DNA of 64,000 bases from Xanthobacteraceae bacterium 501b (GTDB lineage: Bacteria > Pseudomonadota > Alphaproteobacteria > Rhizobiales > Xanthobacteraceae): NCBI GenBank assembly GCA_000378025.1, contig KB899087.1:186001-250000 (forward strand), written 5' to 3'. Of this stretch, positions 42,458 through 55,694 are shown one piece after another (within the stretch, counting starts at the first letter, position 1; every line of letters starts with the position of its first letter). The translations under genes were made by a program, and so were the position numbers. The notes beneath the pieces are model-generated. The model worked only from the letters and a program-made list of their open reading frames with translations. It was not told where the DNA came from and ran no database searches.

Positions 42458-43840
42458 ATGGTTCACCGCACGGCCTCCGCCCGGGGGCATGCCGGCTTTG
42501 TTGCCGGCGTCGCCATCGTCTGCTTCGGCCTTTCCGGATGCGCAGGCTCCGACGACATCACAGGCGCGTTCTCCGCGCCGCCGGCGGCCCAGGCCACTGC
42601 GCCGCGCACGGTGGCGCAGGCGCGCCCGCAGGTCCGTCCGACGGCCGCTGCCACCGCTTCCACCGCCGCGCCGTCCACCCATCCCGACATGACCCCCGCC
42701 GCCTTGGCCCGCGACGAGGCGAATTTTAGCCGCTGCATCGCCGCGCTGGAGCCGAAGGCGCGGGCGGCGGGCGTCTCCGCCGCCGGCTTCCGCCGCTACA
42801 CGGCGGGGCTGAAGCCCGATATGGGCATCATGGAGAAGCTGCAGACCCAGCCCGAATTCACCCGCACCGCCGGCGACTATGTCGAGATGCTGGTCTCCGA
42901 GACCCGCATCCGCAAGGGCCGCGAGGCGATGGCGCAAAACGCGGCCGTGTTCGCCGAGGTCGAGCGCCAATATGGCGTCGACCGCTATGTGGTGGCGGCG
43001 ATCTGGGGCATCGAAACCAATTACGGCAGCGCGCGCGGCTCCTACCCGGTGATCGAGGCCACCGGCACGCTCGCCTGCGTCGGCCGCCGCAAGCCCTATT
43101 TCCGCGACGAGTTCGTCGCCGCCCTGCGCATCGTCGACCGGGGCGACATCCCCGAGAGCCATCTGCGCGGCTCCTGGGCCGGCGCCTTCGGCCTCACCCA
43201 GTTCATGCCCACCGCCTTCCAGCGCGACGCGGTGGATTTCGACGGCGACGGTCACCGCAATGTGGTGGATTCGGTGGCGGACGCCATGGGCTCCACCGCC
43301 AACAAGCTGAAGCGCGGCGGCTGGCAGCAGGGCCGTTCCTGGGGCTATGAGGTGGTGCTGCCGCGTCGCTTCGACTATCTGCTCGCCGACAAGAACATCC
43401 GCAAGCCGATGCGCGAATGGGCGGCGCTCGGCATCCATCGCCCCGATGGCCGGCCGATGCCGCCCGCCGGCGAGACCGCCTATCTGCTGCTGCCCGCCGG
43501 CGCCAAGGGCCCGGCCTTCCTGATGACCGACAATTTCAAGGCCATTCTCAGCTACAACCCGGCCGACGCCTATGCGCTCGCCATCGGCCATCTCGCCGAT
43601 CGCCTGCGCGGTGGCGGACCCTTCGTCCAGCCCTGGCCGGACCAGCGCGCCCTTTCGCGCAATGAGCGGTCGGAACTGCAGAAGCGCCTCGCCTCGCGCG
43701 GCTATGAGGTTGGCCCGCATGATGGCGCGATCGGCGCGCAGACGCGGGCGGCGGTGCGCGACTATCAGGTCGCGGTGGGCCTGCCGCCCGATGGCATGGC
43801 CAGCGGCGAGGTGCTGGAGAGCCTGCGCGGCGGGTCCTGA
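42458..43840 (+). CDS. Lytic murein transglycosylase (MltB family) lipoprotein with peptidoglycan-binding domain
   Basis: Cleaves peptidoglycan to 1,6-anhydromuropeptides. The product has a lipoprotein signal (lipobox LSGC near residue 28), a low-complexity Ala/Pro/Thr linker, the MltB/SLT-B catalytic domain with YVVAAIWGIETNYGSARGSY (catalytic Glu) and GAFGLTQFMPTAFQRDAVD, and a C-terminal peptidoglycan_binding_1 domain (LQKRLASRGYEVGPHDGAIG, TRAAVRDYQ). Length 460. It is followed by the SGNH-like gene after about 100 bp. Confidence 0.94.
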   Translation: MVHRTASARGHAGFVAGVAIVCFGLSGCAGSDDITGAFSAPPAAQATAPRTVAQARPQVRPTAAATASTAAPSTHPDMTPAALARDEANFSRCIAALEPKARAAGVSAAGFRRYTAGLKPDMGIMEKLQTQPEFTRTAGDYVEMLVSETRIRKGREAMAQNAAVFAEVERQYGVDRYVVAAIWGIETNYGSARGSYPVIEATGTLACVGRRKPYFRDEFVAALRIVDRGDIPESHLRGSWAGAFGLTQFMPTAFQRDAVDFDGDGHRNVVDSVADAMGSTANKLKRGGWQQGRSWGYEVVLPRRFDYLLADKNIRKPMREWAALGIHRPDGRPMPPAGETAYLLLPAGAKGPAFLMTDNFKAILSYNPADAYALAIGHLADRLRGGGPFVQPWPDQRALSRNERSELQKRLASRGYEVGPHDGAIGAQTRAAVRDYQVAVGLPPDGMASGEVLESLRGGS

Positions 43841-43943
43841 TACCGGCGCTTCGGTGCGGGGGTCTTGAAACAGCCGCGATAATGGTTCACCCGTGCGAGG
43901 GGTGCCGGTGTCGGCATCGCTACAGGCACGCGGGAGACGGCTC

Positions 43944-45314
43944 ATGCGCGGGCGGCGCGGCAAATGGCTGGGACTGAAGGCGCTGGCGGTGGCCGGCGTG
44001 CTGGTCGCCGGCTGTTCGCTGGCGCAGGCGCAGAACGACTGGTTCCGCCCGCCGGCGGATGTCGGCCAGCCCTCGGCCCGCCCCTCCCAACAGCAGCGCC
44101 CCCAGCCACAGCAGCAGCGCCAGCAGGCGCGCCCGCAGCAACAGCAGCGGGCCGTCCCGCCGCAGGCCGCCGCGCCGAGCCGCTCCTGGTCGCCGTTCCA
44201 GCCCTTGATCGATCTGTTCGGCGGCCGCGACAACCGGCCCCGGCGCATGCGCCCGATGGAGCCGGAACTGGCGCCGCCGCCGCCCGTGGTGGCGCAGCCG
44301 CCGGCCGAGCCGCGCGGCAAGGTCTATGCCTCGTCCAGCGAGGCCCGCGCCGCCTCCGCCGAGGTGAAGGAAGTCGTACTGGTGTTCGGCGACGAGCAGG
44401 CGGGCACGCTGGCGCAGGGGCTGGCGGACGCCTTCGCCGCCGACCGCGAGACCGCCGCCGTCGTCGCCCGCGCCGAGGCCGATGCCGGCTTCGCCCCGGG
44501 CAGCGGCGTGGACCTCATCGCCGCCGCGCGGCAATTGCCGACCGGCAACGAGCAGGCCAATGTCATCGTGGTGCTGGCCGGCAGCCATGATCTGGAGCCG
44601 ATCACCGACGCGGCCGGCGTCCGGGCCGAGCTGTTCGACGAGCGCTGGCGCGACCTCTATTCCCGCCGGGTCGAGGATTTCCTGCTGGCGCTGAAGCTGC
44701 AGCGCCGCAACGTGGTGGTGGTGGGCCTGCCGCCGGTGGAAGACGCGGTGCGCAACGAGCAGATCGCCCGCTACAACGCCCTTTTGAAGGAAATGGTGGA
44801 GCGCGCCGGCTTCCTCTTCGTCGATGTCACCGATGGCTTCGTCGACGAGAACGGCAAGTTCATGATGTCCGGCCCGGCGGTGGATGGCCAGCGCCGCCGC
44901 CTGCGCACCGCCGACGGGGTCGGCTTCACCCGCGCGGGGGCGCGCAAGCTGGCCTTCTTCGTCGACCAGAAACTCGACGATCTGCTCACCGGCAAGGACC
45001 TGCCTCCGACGGCGGCGGACCCGGCGGAGACGCGCCCGTCCATCATCATGCTGACCGGCGGCCCGCCGGCCGGCAACGCCCGCACCCTTGCCGGCGCGCC
45101 GGGCGCGCTGTCGGCCAACGAGACCCGCACCTCGCCCGTGGCGGAAGCGGACGCCACGCCCACGCCGGCCCGCATGCTGGTGGAGGGCACGGCCCCGCCT
45201 GTTGTGGCCGGGCGCACCGACGATTTCCGCTGGCCGCCGGGCCAGCCGGAGGAACCGCTGGTGCCCCCCATGCCGCAGGCCCCGCTCACCGCCACGCCGA
45301 CGCCCGCGCCCTGA
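43944..45314 (+). CDS. SGNH/DUF459-like exported protein lacking catalytic Ser and His
   Basis: A 456-residue secreted protein: signal peptide (LGLKALAVAGVLVAGCSLAQ), a Gln/Pro/Arg-rich linker, then a DUF459 SGNH-like fold (about residues 115-340). The first block reads VLVFGDEQAGTLAQGLADAF, where relatives have GDSM; the nucleophile position is Glu. The last block is ADGVGFTRAGARKLAFFVD where relatives have DGIHF; the His is Gly. The fold is kept, so it may bind a ligand rather than hydrolyse. ATG 43944 follows GGGAG. C-terminal 90 residues are disordered Pro/Ala-rich. Confidence 0.85.
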   Translation: MRGRRGKWLGLKALAVAGVLVAGCSLAQAQNDWFRPPADVGQPSARPSQQQRPQPQQQRQQARPQQQQRAVPPQAAAPSRSWSPFQPLIDLFGGRDNRPRRMRPMEPELAPPPPVVAQPPAEPRGKVYASSSEARAASAEVKEVVLVFGDEQAGTLAQGLADAFAADRETAAVVARAEADAGFAPGSGVDLIAAARQLPTGNEQANVIVVLAGSHDLEPITDAAGVRAELFDERWRDLYSRRVEDFLLALKLQRRNVVVVGLPPVEDAVRNEQIARYNALLKEMVERAGFLFVDVTDGFVDENGKFMMSGPAVDGQRRRLRTADGVGFTRAGARKLAFFVDQKLDDLLTGKDLPPTAADPAETRPSIIMLTGGPPAGNARTLAGAPGALSANETRTSPVAEADATPTPARMLVEGTAPPVVAGRTDDFRWPPGQPEEPLVPPMPQAPLTATPTPAP

Positions 45315-45343
45315 AGCTTGGCCCTGAGCCTTCGCCCGGCATG

Positions 45344-45371
45344 AAAAAGCCGGGCGCGAGGCCCGGCTTTT
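45344..45371. terminator. Bidirectional terminator
   Basis: AAAAAGCCGGGC-GCGAG-GCCCGGCTTTT between convergent SGNH-like gene and gltD. Confidence 0.92.
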
Positions 45372-45393
45372 GCGACGTTCGTTTTGCGGATGC

Positions 45394-46818
45394 TCAGCGC
45401 GGCAGGACGGAGCTGCCCATCAGGAAGGTGTCGATCGACTGCGCCGCCTGGCGGCCCTCGCGGATCGCCCACACCACCAGCGACTGGCCGCGCCGCATGT
45501 CGCCGGCGGCGAACAGCTTCGGCACGCTGGTGGCGTAGTCGAGATCGGTCGCGCCGACATTGCCGCGCTTGTCGAGGGCGAGGCCCTCCTGCTCCAGCAT
45601 CCCCTCGCGCAGCGGGTGGATGAAGCCGAGCGCGATGAAGACCAGATCGGCCTTGATGAGGAACTCGGTGCCGGGGATGGGCTGGCGCTTGGCGTCGACG
45701 CGGGCGCACTTCACCGAGGTGACGTGGCCCTTCTTGCCCTCGATGCCGAGCGTGGCGGCGGCGAATTCGCGCTCGGCGCCCTCGGCCTGCGAGGAGGAGG
45801 TGCGGAACTTGGTCGGCCAGTAGGGCCACACCGCCAGCTTGTCCTCCTTCAGCGGGGGAACCGGGCGGATGTCGAGCTGGTGCACCGACAGCGCCCCTTG
45901 GCGGAACGCCGTGCCGACGCAGTCGGAGGCGGTGTCGCCGCCGCCGATCACCACCACATGCTTGCCGGCGGCGAGAATGGGCTCGTCGCGCGACACGTCC
46001 TCATGGCCGACGCGGCGGTTCTGCTGCACCAGATAGGGCATGGCGTAGTGCACGCCGAGCAGCTCCTGGCCGGGCAAAGCGGGGTCGCGCGGGGCTTCCG
46101 AGCCGCCGCACATCAGCACCGCGTCATGGCCTTCCAGCAATTCGTCGAGCGGCGTGGTGACGCCGACATTGACGCCGTAATGGAAGGTGACGCCTTCGCC
46201 TTCCATCTGGGTGACGCGGCGGTCGATATAGTGCTTTTCCATCTTGAAGTCGGGAATGCCGTAGCGCAGCAGGCCGCCGGCCTTGGGCTCGCGCTCATAG
46301 ACATGCACCTCGTGCCCGGCGCGGGCGAGCTGCTGCGCCGCCGCCATGCCGGCCGGGCCGGAGCCGACGACGGCGACCTTGCGGCCGGTCTTGTGCGCGG
46401 CGGGCTCGGGCTTGACCCAGCCGGCCTTCCACGCCCGGTCGGCAATGGCCTGCTCGACGGTCTTGATCGCGACCGGCACGTCTTCGAGGTTCAGCGTGCA
46501 GGCTTCCTCGCAGGGCGCGGGGCAGATGCGGCCGGTGAATTCGGGGAAGTTGTTGGTCGAGTGCAGGTTGCGCGCCGCCTCTTCCCAATTGCCGTTATAG
46601 ACGAGGTCGTTCCAGTCCGGGATCTGGTTGTGCACCGGGCAGCCATTGGGCCCATGGCAGAACGGCACGCCGCAATCCATGCAGCGCGAGGCCTGGTTGG
46701 CCACCTCCGCGTCCGGCAGGGGCAGGGTGAATTCGCGGAAGTGACGAATGCGATCGGACGCCGGCTGATACTTCGCCTCGCGCCGATCGATTTCGAGAAA
46801 GCCCGTAACCTTGCCCAT
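45394..46818 (-). CDS. gltD: Glutamate synthase small subunit
   Basis: NADPH-oxidising FAD flavoprotein that feeds electrons to GltB. The 474-residue product has N-terminal Cys-rich iron-sulfur binding segments (CMDCGVPFCHG, CPVHNQIPDWN, CPAPCEEACTL), the FAD motif VAVVGSGPAGMAAAQQLARA and a second dinucleotide motif HVVVIGGGDTASDCVGTA, then the C-terminal FAAGDMRRGQSLVVWAIREG. Start ATG 46818 with an AGAGGG site. It is 249 bp after gltB on the same strand, with a REP-like palindrome between. Confidence 0.97.
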   Translation of the reverse strand: MGKVTGFLEIDRREAKYQPASDRIRHFREFTLPLPDAEVANQASRCMDCGVPFCHGPNGCPVHNQIPDWNDLVYNGNWEEAARNLHSTNNFPEFTGRICPAPCEEACTLNLEDVPVAIKTVEQAIADRAWKAGWVKPEPAAHKTGRKVAVVGSGPAGMAAAQQLARAGHEVHVYEREPKAGGLLRYGIPDFKMEKHYIDRRVTQMEGEGVTFHYGVNVGVTTPLDELLEGHDAVLMCGGSEAPRDPALPGQELLGVHYAMPYLVQQNRRVGHEDVSRDEPILAAGKHVVVIGGGDTASDCVGTAFRQGALSVHQLDIRPVPPLKEDKLAVWPYWPTKFRTSSSQAEGAEREFAAATLGIEGKKGHVTSVKCARVDAKRQPIPGTEFLIKADLVFIALGFIHPLREGMLEQEGLALDKRGNVGATDLDYATSVPKLFAAGDMRRGQSLVVWAIREGRQAAQSIDTFLMGSSVLPR

Positions 46819-46950
46819 TGCGCCCTCTTTCGCGGAGCACCGCCACCTTGGAGGCATTCCACCTCCGGTGCCAGATACATCAAACATGCCAGTTGGAAAA
46901 TGGCGGCGCGGCAGAGCGCCGCGCCAAGCTGCTGGTCTCTCCACCGTCCG

Positions 46951-47046
46951 CCGTCATCCCGGAACCGCCGCGAGGCGGTATCCGGGATCGTCCTCCTGCG
47001 GAGAGCGATCCCGGCTCGGCGCCCTTCGGGCTTGGCCGGGATGACG
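46951..47046. repeat. REP-like nested palindrome, copy 3
   Basis: Lies between gltB and gltD. Arms CCGTCATCCCGG and GCCGGGATGACG, with inner CCGGGATCG and CGATCCCGG, same layout as copies at 2240 and 3574. It could reduce gltD expression relative to gltB or stabilise the upstream mRNA. Confidence 0.82.
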
Positions 47047-47067
47047 CGCGATCGGTGCAGCGGCGGC

Positions 47068-51795
<4,728 letters not shown>

Positions 51796-52216
51796 TCCCG
51801 TCACTCCCTCAAGGGTCGCCCTGACGCCCGACGCCGACACGTATGGCCCTCGCGGGGCGCTCTCCCGCAAGGCGTGCTCGCTTACCGAACGACGCTAGCA
51901 TCCTTCGTGCCACGCCCCCTGAAGGGCAGGCGCATCCGAATTATAGGACAGCATGGCTGCCCTATCAACCGCGAAGATGCCAGAATTGGCGTCCGGGCAC
52001 AAGCGCCGCGCGCGACAAGACCGACGCGATTTTTCACGCTTCTTGCGAAGCGCGCGCGTCGAGCGCAAGGAACGGTAAGGCGCCCGGGCCTCGCGCGCAA
52101 CGCCATTGCGCCTGTCGGCCATCACCTCGTGCCGTGCCGGATGCCCGCCGAGGTCTTGCCCACGCCGTATTTCGGGGGTCCGTTGGGGCCGTTGCAAACC
52201 CGCTTCGGAGATGCCC
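51796..52216. other. Divergent intergenic region upstream of gltB
   Basis: About 420 bp holding promoters for gltB (minus) and the Pro-rich protein (plus). No gene is convincing; a plus-strand frame 51843-52283 is Arg-rich and overlaps the real start of the next gene. I see no clear sigma-54 or NtrC site. Confidence 0.5.
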
Positions 52217-53242
52217 ATGCCGATGCCGAGCCCGCCGCCAGCCTCCGCGCCGAACCTTGTTGCGCCTGACGCTGGCGCGCTGAACGCGGCTGCGCCGAAA
52301 GCGCGCAGGCGCCGCCGGCTCGCCTCGGTCGCCGTGCCGGTTCTGGCCGGGTTCAGTGCCCTCGCCAGCCTGCCGGCGCAGGCGCAGGTGTATTTCCGCC
52401 CCTATGGCGGGGTCTATGTCGAGCGCTATTACGAGCCGCCGCCGGCCTATTACCCGCCCCCGCCCAGCTATTATCCGCCGCCGCCGCAGGTCTATCAGCC
52501 GCCGCAGGTCTATCAGCCGCCGCAGGTGTACGCGCCGCCGCCGGCCTATGGCGCGCCGGGGCGCCTGCCGCTTGCCGATGTCGCCCCGCTGCTGCGCTCC
52601 ATGGGCATGACCGGCATCGGCCGGCCGCGTGTCGATGGTCCGACCTATGTCGTCGATGCCACCGCGCGCTCGGGGGCGCGCATGCGCGTGCGTATCGATG
52701 TCTATAGCGGCGAGGTGATCGCCATGCACCCGATCGGCCAGGCGCCGGTGGCGGCGCCGTCTGTGCCGCGCGCGCCATCCGCCCGTCTGGCGCTGCCGGC
52801 GGTTCCGCCGCTGCCGCCGGAGCGCCCGCCCGAACTTGCCGCCATTCCCGCGCCGGAGCCCTCGGCCGAGGCGCTGGGCGCCGCCGCGCCGGAAGCGGCG
52901 CCGGCCGTGCCAGCGGAGGCCTCGGCCGCCACGCCCGCGCCGGCCGAATCATCGGCACGAGCCGCGCCGGCGACCACGGGCGCGGTGCGGATCATTCCGG
53001 GAACCCCGGTCCCGCCCAATGCGATGTCACCCAGCGCCACGCCTTCAAGCGCGACGCCCCCGGCCGAGCCGGCGAAAGCCGCCGCCGAGGCCAGCGCCGC
53101 CGAAACGCCGCCCGCGCCGGCTCCCGCGATGGAGAGCAGCGGCACGGGAACCGGGGTCGGCACCGGCAGCACCACGCCGGCCGGCACGGCTTCCGTCTAT
53201 GCGCGCGGCGCCCCGGTCAAGCCGGCGCCGGTCGACGAATAG
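52217..53242 (+). CDS. Pro/Tyr-rich exported protein with PepSY-like domain
   Basis: A 341-residue protein with a signal anchor or long signal peptide (RRLASVAVPVLAGFSALASLPAQAQ near residues 34-58, ending in a cleavage-like AQA). After it is a Tyr/Pro-rich repeat segment (YYPPPP, QVYQPPQVYQPPQVY), a PepSY-like fold (LLRSMGMTGIGRPRVDGPTY to VRIDVYSGEVIAM) and a long disordered Ala/Pro/Ser-rich tail. Envelope location is likely. ATG 52217 has GGAG at good spacing; ATG 52211 and 52223 are also in frame. Confidence 0.75.
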   Translation: MPMPSPPPASAPNLVAPDAGALNAAAPKARRRRRLASVAVPVLAGFSALASLPAQAQVYFRPYGGVYVERYYEPPPAYYPPPPSYYPPPPQVYQPPQVYQPPQVYAPPPAYGAPGRLPLADVAPLLRSMGMTGIGRPRVDGPTYVVDATARSGARMRVRIDVYSGEVIAMHPIGQAPVAAPSVPRAPSARLALPAVPPLPPERPPELAAIPAPEPSAEALGAAAPEAAPAVPAEASAATPAPAESSARAAPATTGAVRIIPGTPVPPNAMSPSATPSSATPPAEPAKAAAEASAAETPPAPAPAMESSGTGTGVGTGSTTPAGTASVYARGAPVKPAPVDE

Positions 53243-53306
53243 GCCAAACCCGCACAGGCCCGGCCCGCAGGCTTAAACGGCACGCGCGACATAAGGCCCG
53301 CAATCG

Positions 53307-53344
53307 AAAGGGCGCCCCGGTGGTCCGCCGGGGCGCCCTTTTTG
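53307..53344 (+). terminator. Intrinsic terminator after the Pro-rich gene
   Basis: Long stem AAGGGCGCCCCGG/CCGGGGCGCCCTT followed by TTT; also located to serve the convergent hsp20 gene. Confidence 0.88.
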
Positions 53345-53474
53345 CGTTCAGTTGCCGGCCGGGGCGAGGAGGGGGAGGGGGCCTCGCCCGGCCGGGGACG
53401 CCATCACGGGCGCGCCCTCATCTTCAGTCGATGCCCGAGGCGGGGGCGGTCATCCCTACGCCTCGGGAGAGGCC

Positions 53475-53945
53475 TCACGCCGCCGCGCTGGTCCGCGCCT
53501 CGATCACGCGCGGGGCGGAGCCGCCGGCGGAGATCGGGATGGTGCGGGGCTTCATCGCCTCGGGGATTTCGCGCACCAGCTCCACATGTAGCAGCCCATT
53601 GGCGAGGCTGGCGCCGCGGACTTCGACATGGTCGGCCAGCTGGAAGCGGCGCTCGAAGGCGCGGGCGGCGATGCCCTGATAGAGCACGTCGGCGTTCTTG
53701 CCGGCCTCGACCTTGCGGTCGCCGCGAATGGACAGGCCATTCTCCTTCACCTCGATCGACAGGTCGTCCTCGGTGAAGCCGGCGACGGCGACGGTGATGC
53801 GATAGGCATTCTCGCCCGTGCGCTCGATATTATAGGGGGGGTAGGTGGCGCCGGTGTCGACGCTGTTGACCTGATCGAGCAGGGAGAACAGGCGATCAAA
53901 GCCGACGGTCGAACGGTGCAGGGGGGTAAGGTCAAACGTACGCAT
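53475..53945 (-). CDS. Small heat-shock protein, Hsp20 family (IbpA-like)
   Basis: Holds unfolded proteins for refolding by ClpB and DnaK. The 156-residue product has the N-terminal LTPLHRSTVGFDRLFSLLD, the alpha-crystallin domain from YPPYNIERTGENAYRITVAV to ANGLLHVELVREIPE, and a short C-terminal tail with the IPI-type motif TIPISA. This is the class A rhizobial type. Its leader has a ROSE-type RNA thermometer, expected for heat induction. Confidence 0.95.
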   Translation of the reverse strand: MRTFDLTPLHRSTVGFDRLFSLLDQVNSVDTGATYPPYNIERTGENAYRITVAVAGFTEDDLSIEVKENGLSIRGDRKVEAGKNADVLYQGIAARAFERRFQLADHVEVRGASLANGLLHVELVREIPEAMKPRTIPISAGGSAPRVIEARTSAAA

Positions 53946-54029
53946 GGCATATCCTCACATTAAGCGACATGCAGGAGGGTCCTCTCGACTGAGCCGGACC
54001 CGGTTCACGTACCGCCTTCTGGCCGGTAC
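53946..54029 (-). promoter_or_regulatory. ROSE-like RNA thermometer in the hsp20 leader
   Basis: On the minus strand the leader folds as consecutive hairpins. 54009-54029 gives GTACCG/CGGTAC; 53977-54001 gives GGGTCC/GGACCC; and near the start TCGCT (53967-53963) can pair with AGGA of the Shine-Dalgarno (53955-53952), five bases before the ATG. The U(U/C)GCU segment pairing to AGGA is the ROSE hallmark of rhizobial heat-shock genes. Heating would open it and free the ribosome-binding site. No transcript start was determined. Confidence 0.75.
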
Positions 54030-54214
54030 AAGTTCGAGATAGGAAGGGCTTTTCGGCGCGCAAGGGCCGGCGCCGCAAATCTCGGGGCGGCTGCCGTGGC
54101 GCCGGATGAACAGCGGATGAACGGCAGATGAACGGCCCGCTCGGGCCGCATTCAGTGCCGGGTTCTTAAGGGTCTGAGGTTCGATACTCGCCAATTCGAG
54201 GAGTGGTGTGGGCA

Positions 54215-54598
54215 ATGGCGCGGGCATCGACGGCGCTGATCGTCGCAGTGGGACTGCTGCTCGGAACGCTTCTCCCCGCCGTGCCGGGGGGAATGCAGGC
54301 GCTTGCCCAGAATTACCGCGTGCCGCCCGGCCCCTATGCGCCGAGCCCCGGCCCTTACGCCCCCTATGACGCGCCGCCTCCGCGCGCGGGGGCGGGCGGG
54401 CCGGTCGATGCCGACGCGGCGGTGCGGATGCTGCGCGGGCGCGGCTTCTCGAATATTTCGGTTATCCGCCGGCGCGGCGCCACCATCCTTCTGGAAGCCA
54501 ACGGCCCGCGCGGCGAGCGGGTGCAGGTGGTGGTGGACGGCGCGTCCGGCGCCATCAGCGGCATGAAGGTGATCGGCTTCGGCGACAAGCGCTACTGA
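54215..54598 (+). CDS. Secreted PepSY-like protein
   Basis: A 127-residue protein with a signal peptide (ALIVAVGLLLGTLLPAVPGG), a Pro/Tyr/Gly linker with GPYAPSPGPYAPYDAPPP, and one PepSY-like fold (VRMLRGRGFSNISVIRRRGA, VQVVVDGASGAISGMKVIGF). It resembles the domain of the protein at 52217 and the one at 22811, suggesting paralogues. ATG 54215 is preferred; GTG 54203 or GTG 54206 is possible. Function unknown. Confidence 0.75.
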   Translation: MARASTALIVAVGLLLGTLLPAVPGGMQALAQNYRVPPGPYAPSPGPYAPYDAPPPRAGAGGPVDADAAVRMLRGRGFSNISVIRRRGATILLEANGPRGERVQVVVDGASGAISGMKVIGFGDKRY

Positions 54599-54715
54599 AG
54601 CGGCGCGTTTGCGCGCTACCGAAGCCGCGCCTTTGCGCCCTTGCGCCGTTTTGCGCGCTTGCCGCGCGGGCAAGCTCCGCTATAAGCCGCAGGGGCGAAA
54701 CCAGCGCGCGGCCAC

Positions 54716-55675
54716 ATGCACTCCGATCCCGTTCTCTACAGCACCCGGGACAACCCCGTGCCGGAAGGCGCCGTCTGCGGCGTCGTCACCGCATCCGACG
54801 GAATCCGGCTGCGCGTCGCCCGCTGGAAGCCGGAGGGCGGCGGGCTTTACGGCACGGTCTGCGTCTTTCCCGGCCGCACCGAGAAGATCGAGAAATATTT
54901 CGAGACGGTGCGCGATCTGCTGGACCGCGGCTTCGCGGTGGTCGCGCTCGACTGGCGCGGGCAGGGCGGCTCGCAGCGGCTGCTGGCCAACCCGATGAAG
55001 GGCCATATCAAGGATTTCGCCGACTACCAGCTGGACCTCGACGCCCTGCTGAGCCAGGCGGTGCTGCCTGACATGCCGGGCCCCTGTTTCGCCCTTGCCC
55101 ATTCAATGGGCGCCGCGATCCTGCTCGACCATGCGCGCCGGGGCGGCACCTCGTTCGAGCGCATGTTCCTGGTCGCGCCGATGCTCGACCTTTCGCTGCT
55201 CAAGCATGACGTGGCGGCGCGGCGGCTGGCGCGCACGCTGTCCTTTGTCGGCCTGTCCCGGGCCTATGTGCCGACCCGCAAGGTGCGGCCGATGGCCGAG
55301 GTGCATTTCGACGGCAACCGCCTGACCTCCGACGCGGCCCGCTTCGCCCGCAACCTCACCATTTCGATGGAGCACCCCCAGCTCGATGTCGGCCCGCCGA
55401 CCATTGGCTGGGTGAAGGCCGCCTTCGACCTGATGGAGACGCTGGCCGAGCCGGCCTCGGCGCGGGCGATCCGCCAGCCGCTGCTGATGGTGGGCGCCGG
55501 CGCCGACAAGATCGTCTCGACGCCGAGCATCGAGCATCTCGGCACCCGGCTGATCGCCGGCGCGCACATCATCATTCCGGGCGCCCGGCACGAATTGCTG
55601 CAGGAGCGCGACCTGTTCCGCGAGCCGCTGCTGGCCGCCTTCGACGCCTTCATCCCCGGTAGCGCGGCGGCCTGA
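54716..55675 (+). CDS. Alpha/beta hydrolase (lysophospholipase-like)
   Basis: A 319-residue cytosolic hydrolase of the Hydrolase_4 (PldB-like) family: VVALDWRGQGGSQRLLANP near residues 75-93, the nucleophile elbow ALAHSMGAAILLDHARR with Ser near 129, the Asp in GAGADKIVSTPS and the His in GARHELLQE. Substrate unknown, but lysophospholipids or monoglycerides are likely. No signal peptide. It converges on hisN with 19 bp between. Confidence 0.88.
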   Translation: MHSDPVLYSTRDNPVPEGAVCGVVTASDGIRLRVARWKPEGGGLYGTVCVFPGRTEKIEKYFETVRDLLDRGFAVVALDWRGQGGSQRLLANPMKGHIKDFADYQLDLDALLSQAVLPDMPGPCFALAHSMGAAILLDHARRGGTSFERMFLVAPMLDLSLLKHDVAARRLARTLSFVGLSRAYVPTRKVRPMAEVHFDGNRLTSDAARFARNLTISMEHPQLDVGPPTIGWVKAAFDLMETLAEPASARAIRQPLLMVGAGADKIVSTPSIEHLGTRLIAGAHIIIPGARHELLQERDLFREPLLAAFDAFIPGSAAA

Positions 55676-55694
55676 CGCCCCGGCGGGGCGCGCT

